A stretch of DNA of 64,000 nucleotides from a virus, in the IMG/VR virus record IMGVR_UViG_3300032046_000015, positions 1-64,000 of that record, one strand, 5' to 3'. Shown here in pieces: positions 60,105-64,000 of the stretch. The position numbers and the translations under genes were made by a program. Numbering within the stretch: the stretch's first letter is position 1; every line of letters begins with the position of its first letter. The notes below the pieces were generated by a model. That model was not told where the DNA came from. It did not search any database and saw only the letters and a program-made list of their open reading frames with translations.

Positions 60105-60134
60105 GGGATGAGGCCAACTTGTGGCCTCATTCCC
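60105..60134 (-). promoter_or_regulatory. Hairpin in the 60.1-kb gap (no T-run)
   Basis: On the minus strand GGGAATGAGGCCA pairs with TGGCCTCATCCC (60105-60116 with 60122-60134, one bulge), 1 nt after the stop of the sigma-like gene. It is followed by ATATAATCC, not by a T-run, so it is not a classical terminator. TATAAT here is a possible -10 box for the FAD operon, but no good -35 is seen. Confidence 0.5.
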
Positions 60135-60135
60135 T

Positions 60136-61176
60136 TTACACGTGGATGACACCGTCTGTGTTCAGTTTCTGTATAGCCTTGACCACGCCATCGGTATTGG
60201 CCTCAACCACGCCCATGAGTCTGGCCTTGAACGCTCCATCAAACGCTGTGTCCTTGATGTCTGTCTTGAATGGTACAGCCTTTTGAGCGATATTTGTGTC
60301 TGGACATGGCAACCCCACATCGATGTTTCCGGTGCGTGGTTTGATATAAAGGATAGCCAGACCTTGCTCCCTGCCTGTAGTCTTATGGCAGTACATGGTC
60401 AGGTATCCAGAACCACCACCGCCCAATGGCGTCTTGTCGATGATGTAAAAATCGCCATCATTCTGTGCCGCTGCTTTGTCCATTAACGTCTTGCTGAACG
60501 CTGCCGCTATCTTGTGGGCCAGAGTCATGGCCAAGAGTCTGGACGGATTGTTAGGATCAAGCATGCCCGATATGACCTTGGGTTTTGGTTCTGCCTTGGC
60601 CTTGGGAGCAGCCTTCTTTGTCTCCTCTCCTGCTGGTTCTGTCGCTGGCTCAGAAGCATCCGCAGGGGCTGGTTTTTCTTTGGCCTTGGTATCCGATTGA
60701 GGCTTGGCTGTTGCTTTGGCAGCTTTGGGTTTTTCCTTGGCAGCTTTGGGCTTGCTTTTGTCCGGTTTGGCCTTGGCATCTGCTGTTTCCGCAGGAGTTT
60801 CAGTTGATGTGTCCGCTTTGGGTGCTTCCGCTGGCGCTGGCGTTGGTGTGTCCGCTTTGGGTGCTTCCTGTTTAGCCTTCTTGCCTTTGGACTTGCCACC
60901 CTTCTTCATCAACTCAGTTCCCTTCTGAAGCAGTGCGATGATTCCATCCTCTCCTGCTGTTGCGGCTGTTTTGACGATGTTAGTCCATTCGCCACCCTCA
61001 GCTTCTGCCACCGCTCTGGCGGCATCAGCTATAGGTTTGCACTCATCACGTTTGGCACATGGTTCCTTTTCCTTTTCCTGTTTGGCTGATGGGTTGCCAT
61101 CGCACTCTGCGAGTCCAACCTCATAAAAGCCAACGCATCCACCACTTCCCTGTTCATCCTTCTGTTCGTCTGACAT
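60136..61176 (-). CDS. Internal-start product: Cys-rich / Ala-Lys-rich protein
   Basis: 346 residues starting MSDEQKDEQGSGGC at the ATG 61174-61176, with GGAGGTGA 5-6 nt upstream, one of the best SDs in the window. It begins in the same frame as the sigma-like part, so the short form is a C-terminal segment of the long one. It has three Cys in the first 50 residues (CVGFYEVGLAECDG, PCAKRDECK), then more than 100 residues of Lys/Ala/Pro/Glu repeats, then a folded domain (MLDPNNPSRLLAMTLAHKIA, FYIIDKTPLGGGG). Unknown; the basic linker could bind DNA. Confidence 0.6.
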   Translation of the reverse strand: MSDEQKDEQGSGGCVGFYEVGLAECDGNPSAKQEKEKEPCAKRDECKPIADAARAVAEAEGGEWTNIVKTAATAGEDGIIALLQKGTELMKKGGKSKGKKAKQEAPKADTPTPAPAEAPKADTSTETPAETADAKAKPDKSKPKAAKEKPKAAKATAKPQSDTKAKEKPAPADASEPATEPAGEETKKAAPKAKAEPKPKVISGMLDPNNPSRLLAMTLAHKIAAAFSKTLMDKAAAQNDGDFYIIDKTPLGGGGSGYLTMYCHKTTGREQGLAILYIKPRTGNIDVGLPCPDTNIAQKAVPFKTDIKDTAFDGAFKARLMGVVEANTDGVVKAIQKLNTDGVIHV

Positions 61177-61965
61177 GTCGTCACCTCCAGTTAAAATTTG
61201 GCCAACCAAAGATTGGCTTGTCAATACACAAGATTTTTCGCCTGTGTCCTTATTATTTGATGTTGTAGCTAAAAGTATCATTTTGGCCTTGATCCTTTTT
61301 AAGCTGCTTTTAATTTGTCCAGTTGTTGCTCCTATCTTTTGAGATAGATAACTGATCACCTGAAAACTGCGAGTCAACACTTCTGCCAAATCCCGCAAGT
61401 CTTGTGGTGGATTCAGAACCATCTGTAGCACCTTCCTGTCTATAGGTTTGTCCAAAGATTCAAACAAACGTTGCCTATTCATTTTGGACACACGATTATG
61501 TTCCAAATCCATCAATATGGTTTCTGGTGTATTTCTGTGTACAAGCCAACAATCCTCTCTCTTATGGGCATGGTGGCCTAATGCCAATGGCTCCTCTGCC
61601 AACCATTGTTCTGGACTTGGATACACAGAATGTGGGCTCAATTGTACTTTGTTGGTTTCGCTGTCTATATAATGTGGATTGCGCTTTTGTGCGAAGTGAT
61701 ATGATATAATCATGGGCGCCACATTATTCAGAGATTGGTAGAAATATGTGCTAAATTTGACACCTTTGTTGGGATCAAATTTCACCATAGCAGCCATAAG
61801 AGTCATCCTGAACATCTGTTCAATATCTGCCACATCCTCTCCTATCTTGAATGATAGTTGTATGGCCTTCTTGTGTATGAGTGGTGCTACACCATTCAAC
61901 ACCGTCTCAAACTTTTTTCTCACTTCATCCGGACAAGTGAAATTGTCTGGTACCAATTTGATCAT
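60136..61965 (-). CDS. Sigma-70 region-2-like domain fused to Ala/Lys-rich protein
   Basis: About 609 residues from MIKLVPDNFTCPDEVRKK; MKGWQIMIKL six codons earlier is an alternative. Residues about 48-85 (ADIEQMFRMTLMAAMVKFDP, GVKFSTYFYQSLNNV) match sigma region 2.1-2.3 (DL.Q.g..gl..A...FDp..G.kFsTYa....r). A later helix pair (LTRSFQVISYLSQKIGATTG) could be region 4. From 61176 the frame continues, without a stop, into MSDEQKDEQGSGGC and an Ala/Lys/Pro low-complexity stretch, then a C-terminal domain. The internal ATG has a strong SD, so two products are likely. Sigma role, as for T4 gp55, is inferred. Confidence 0.65.
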   Translation of the reverse strand: MIKLVPDNFTCPDEVRKKFETVLNGVAPLIHKKAIQLSFKIGEDVADIEQMFRMTLMAAMVKFDPNKGVKFSTYFYQSLNNVAPMIISYHFAQKRNPHYIDSETNKVQLSPHSVYPSPEQWLAEEPLALGHHAHKREDCWLVHRNTPETILMDLEHNRVSKMNRQRLFESLDKPIDRKVLQMVLNPPQDLRDLAEVLTRSFQVISYLSQKIGATTGQIKSSLKRIKAKMILLATTSNNKDTGEKSCVLTSQSLVGQILTGGDDMSDEQKDEQGSGGCVGFYEVGLAECDGNPSAKQEKEKEPCAKRDECKPIADAARAVAEAEGGEWTNIVKTAATAGEDGIIALLQKGTELMKKGGKSKGKKAKQEAPKADTPTPAPAEAPKADTSTETPAETADAKAKPDKSKPKAAKEKPKAAKATAKPQSDTKAKEKPAPADASEPATEPAGEETKKAAPKAKAEPKPKVISGMLDPNNPSRLLAMTLAHKIAAAFSKTLMDKAAAQNDGDFYIIDKTPLGGGGSGYLTMYCHKTTGREQGLAILYIKPRTGNIDVGLPCPDTNIAQKAVPFKTDIKDTAFDGAFKARLMGVVEANTDGVVKAIQKLNTDGVIHV

Positions 61966-62043
61966 AATTTGCCATCCTTTCATAAGTGTGCTTGGCCCCA
62001 CCACTCCAAGCACGTGTCCCGTTGGACATGACCTTGTGTCCAA

Positions 62044-62180
62044 CTACCATTGGCTGGAAGACTTTGATCTGACTCTATCTCTGTCAGGCTGGAAGCAAGT
62101 CAACTTTCCAGCGACATCCGCTGTGTGTAGCGGATGTTTCGATTGTCTTGACCAAGCCTTCACGGTCATTAATATCTTTG
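62044..62180. other. Gap with conserved hairpin and possible short frame
   Basis: Contains the conserved hairpin at 62112-62141. A 41-codon minus-strand frame (62044-62169, MTVKAWSRQSKHPLHTADVA) spans it but lacks an SD. TTGACTTGC downstream of the hairpin could be a -35-like box, but no clear -10 is present. Confidence 0.4.
62112..62141. repeat. Conserved 30-nt hairpin, copy 1
   Basis: cgacatccgctgtgtgtagc followed by ggatgtttcg. Stem ACATCCGCT/AGCGGATGT, 9 bp perfect, 6-nt loop GTGTGT (plus strand). Identical to copy 2 at 63635-63664. In both cases it lies in the leader of a minus-strand gene. No T-run in the direction of transcription. Confidence 0.85.
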
Positions 62181-62765
62181 TCACTTCATCCGTTCAAGAT
62201 CATCCCTGCTCCAACTCCTCTGGTTGGTTATATACCTGGCATAATGCCTGTGTAAACGTTTCATGTCATCCAGATTATCACCGCAAATTTCATTCCAAAT
62301 ATCGTGCCAACCCCAATCAAATTTGCGGCCATCGGATAACGTTGGTTTGAATGTGTAGGCATCATGGCAAATGACATGTAACTTGTTTAAGTGTGTAAGG
62401 TGTGGCATTACCAAGTCTATGACTTCAGGTTGAATCTCTATTACCAAAACATATTCAACTTCATCCTTGCTGGCAACCGCACTGGCAATCACACCCAAAC
62501 CCAATCCTGATATGAAGACACGACCTTCTGCCTTGTGGTAGAAATGTTGGTGCATCCTCATCTCCATAGGAGTGTCGGTCATCACTATGCCGCCTTGATG
62601 TGTCAATCTTGTGTACTCTCCTGGATCAACCATAGTCTGTGGCCTTCTGTTGATGAGAGCACGCAAATTGGCAAACTCTGCTTGTTCTTTTGTGATTGTG
62701 AACTTATCTATAGCCCAATCACCCTTCTTGCCTTCTGGCACAATCGCTTTGCTTAACATGGTCAT
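62181..62765 (-). CDS. SAM-dependent methyltransferase-like protein
   Basis: 194 residues; ATG after GAGGAGAGA (MTMLSKAIVPEGKKGDWAID). RVFISGLGLGVIASAVASKD and EYVLVIEIQPEVIDLV give a Rossmann-type GxGxG and the acidic ribose-binding position, resembling spermidine-synthase-like or small phage methyltransferases. After FDWGWHDIWNEICGDNL the usual catalytic motif is not clear. Substrate unknown; it may act on nucleotides, protein or small molecules. Confidence 0.6.
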   Translation of the reverse strand: MTMLSKAIVPEGKKGDWAIDKFTITKEQAEFANLRALINRRPQTMVDPGEYTRLTHQGGIVMTDTPMEMRMHQHFYHKAEGRVFISGLGLGVIASAVASKDEVEYVLVIEIQPEVIDLVMPHLTHLNKLHVICHDAYTFKPTLSDGRKFDWGWHDIWNEICGDNLDDMKRLHRHYARYITNQRSWSRDDLERMK

Positions 62766-62774
62766 TCTCTCCTC

Positions 62775-63188
62775 TTAACTGAACTTGTATTCAGGTGGTT
62801 CATTAATGTTTTGGATTTCATGTTCCTGCTGGTCAACATCGCCAGTGGTGAAGATAGAGACAACATGGCAATATGAAGCATCTGCCAACACTTCCGCAAC
62901 TTCACTTGCGTAGTCAATCAGATCAGACACAAAGCTCAATACTATTTCACCGCCATCAGAAGTGCGGACAACATGCCAGTTATCCCTATCAAACATATAT
63001 GAATATTCATGTCCTCTTATCCGCACTGGTTGTTTACCTTCTTCATACAGGAGTGTGTAAAACTCCACAAATTGATCCTTCATATCGTTGATACTGGTTC
63101 TGTCATCTATGTCGGTGCCATATAATTTACACAACAGTATCAGATGTTTTGGATTGATGATATCCTTCTTGCCTGGAATGCTTTTCAT
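62775..63188 (-). CDS. Hypothetical protein
   Basis: 137 residues (MKSIPGKKDIINPKHLILLC), alpha/beta, acidic. SD GAGGAGAGGAT. No family recognised. Contains GHEYSYMFDRDNWHVVRTSD, suggesting a small barrel. Between two unknown genes in the right-end cluster. Confidence 0.55.
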   Translation of the reverse strand: MKSIPGKKDIINPKHLILLCKLYGTDIDDRTSINDMKDQFVEFYTLLYEEGKQPVRIRGHEYSYMFDRDNWHVVRTSDGGEIVLSFVSDLIDYASEVAEVLADASYCHVVSIFTTGDVDQQEHEIQNINEPPEYKFS

Positions 63189-63203
63189 TTCATCCTCTCC
63201 TCT

Positions 63204-63581
63204 TTACTTTCTGGCTGCGTTGACTATGTTGTTGATTGCTTCATTGATCTTGCTTACAGCAGATGATAAATCTTTGTATGTGGCGAATAGTGTGGCACGC
63301 TCTGGTGTAATGTCATGAACCTGATTCTTGGGTATGCGAACATAGTCACTTTTATCCACTAATTTCCACACGTCCGTGATCTTTGTTCCCTGTGTTGTTT
63401 CTATGTGTCCAATCAGACTGTATTTGTCCTCAAGTGTTTTTGGTCCAATTGCGAACACATACTCTGGTGTCTCTTTAACATACACCATCTCTATGATTGC
63501 CGGTTGCCAATCGCCATACCTTCTGTATGACACCCAATAAAATTTGTCTCCTCTGTTCATTTCCTTGTACCATCCTTTCAT
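63204..63581 (-). CDS. Hypothetical protein preceded by conserved hairpin
   Basis: 125 residues if the ATG at 63581 is used (MKGWYKEMNRGDKFYWVSYR); the ATG seven codons later is possible. Shares the leader word ATGAAAGGATGG with the sigma-like gene. Beta-rich first half (FYWVSYRRYGDWQPAIIEMV) then a helical tail. Unknown. The conserved 30-nt hairpin is about 55 nt upstream. Confidence 0.5.
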   Translation of the reverse strand: MKGWYKEMNRGDKFYWVSYRRYGDWQPAIIEMVYVKETPEYVFAIGPKTLEDKYSLIGHIETTQGTKITDVWKLVDKSDYVRIPKNQVHDITPERATLFATYKDLSSAVSKINEAINNIVNAARK

Positions 63582-63634
63582 GTGTTAAATTCTGGTGACT
63601 TGCCATCATCAGGCCAACGGTGGTCAACCATTGA

Positions 63635-63664
63635 CGACATCCGCTGTGTGTAGCGGATGTTTCG
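63635..63664. repeat. Conserved 30-nt hairpin, copy 2
   Basis: Identical over 30 nt to copy 1 (62112-62141), including the GTGTGT loop. Lies between the stop of the 63674 gene and the start of the 63204-63581 gene. Two exact copies in non-coding positions 1.5 kb apart indicate selection or recent duplication. Confidence 0.85.
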
Positions 63665-63673
63665 GCATGCTTG

Positions 63674-63877
63674 TTAACAAATTCCATTCACTTCACCATG
63701 CTCCATCTTGCGTTGGAATTTGATTTTGGGGTGATACCTTTTGGCTGTCTCTTTTATCCTCTTTAATCGTGTGTCCTTGAAACAGTCAATCAACTCCTCT
63801 CCATCAAACACTTCAACCCTGTATCCTTCCAACTCGCCTGTGTTCTGCCAAACCACTCTTACAATCACTGCTCTCAT
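63674..63877 (-). CDS. Hypothetical small protein
   Basis: 67 residues from MRAVIVRVVWQNTGELEGYR, with AAGGA 6 nt upstream; longer starts are disfavoured. A beta strand pair then a basic helix (LKRIKETAKRYHPKIKFQRK). Possible nucleic-acid binder by charge. No family. Confidence 0.5.
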   Translation of the reverse strand: MRAVIVRVVWQNTGELEGYRVEVFDGEELIDCFKDTRLKRIKETAKRYHPKIKFQRKMEHGEVNGIC

Positions 63878-63998
63878 TGGACATCCTTTCATATGTGATT
63901 TCAGAATACACTCTGATTGTTTCATATCTTGATGCGAATCCAAGTGGCCCTTTTTGTGGATAATTCACAGCCAAACCCCAGTGCCTTATTTTTGTCAC
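63813..63998 (-). CDS. Possible small or edge-truncated gene
   Basis: A 61-codon frame (GTG at 63998, MTKIRHWGLAVNYPQKGPLG) that may continue beyond the window. It overlaps the 63674 gene by 65 nt. The first half reads like a protein (FASRYETIRVYSEITYERM), the end does not. Doubtful without flanking sequence. Confidence 0.25.
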   Translation of the reverse strand: MTKIRHWGLAVNYPQKGPLGFASRYETIRVYSEITYERMSNESSDCKSGLAEHRRVGRIQG

Positions 63999-64000
63999 TT

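Noticed and set aside
63475-63687. 70-codon minus-strand frame spanning the hairpin
   Set aside because: Overlaps two better-supported genes in another frame and includes the conserved RNA element.

Overview
The window is a piece of a tailed-phage genome with a contractile-tail (myovirus) virion. Every well-supported gene lies on the minus strand, so transcription runs from position 64000 towards position 1. Genes are packed with stop/start overlaps (ATGA, TAATG, TGATG) and purine-rich Shine-Dalgarno (SD) sequences of the GGAG/GAGG type. Both ends cut through coding sequence (certain at the left, possible at the right), so the genome is larger than 64 kb. Nothing in the sequence identifies the host. 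An RlpA-like wall enzyme and bacterial-type DnaE, RecA and HU fit a bacterial host.

From right to left: (1) 62.0-64.0 kb holds small unknown proteins, a SAM-methyltransferase-like protein and two copies of an identical 30-nt hairpin. (2) 60.1-62.0 kb holds one long frame that joins a sigma-70 region-2-like domain to an Ala/Lys/Pro-rich protein, with a strong internal start. (3) 54.4-60.1 kb is a compact operon: FAD oxidoreductase, MazG-like/HAD fusion, ThyX-like protein, class III PLP aminotransferase, P-loop kinase and a zinc-ribbon protein. I read it as a candidate thymidine-metabolism or thymidine-hypermodification module. (4) 41.5-54.4 kb is replication and recombination: DnaE polymerase, HU, SSB-like protein, RecA, SbcD/SbcC (Mre11/Rad50), Holliday-junction-resolvase-like nuclease, HAD phosphatase, 5'-3' exonuclease and family-4 uracil-DNA glycosylase. 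(5) 32.6-41.5 kb holds nucleotide-pool and lysis genes: TSCPD protein, endolysin, MazG-like protein, dCMP deaminase, RlpA-like protein, tRNA-Pro(TGG), PnuC-like membrane protein, mini Topo VI-A/Spo11-like protein and a frameshifted pyrE. (6) 30.4-32.6 kb is an odd accessory region with a long Cys/His-rich open frame carrying internal repeats and a 0.5-kb gap rich in inverted repeats. (7) 17.9-30.4 kb is packaging and head: putative small terminase, an HxH-repeat protein, TerL, portal, MuF-like protein, a giant fusion protein ending in an XkdF-type protease, a scaffold-like protein and a major capsid candidate. (8) 1-17.9 kb is head fibres, neck, sheath, tube, tail chaperone with a predicted -1 frameshift, tape measure and baseplate.

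The most unusual item is the 1118-residue protein at 19963-23319. One chain carries a methyltransferase-like domain, a nucleotidyltransferase-like domain, an ATP-dependent DNA-ligase core with all the nucleotidyl-transfer motifs, a region resembling the LigD 3'-phosphoesterase, and a C-terminal XkdF-like capsid protease. It sits exactly where a head maturation protease is expected, so DNA-end-repair enzymes may be made as part of a head polyprotein and perhaps packaged.
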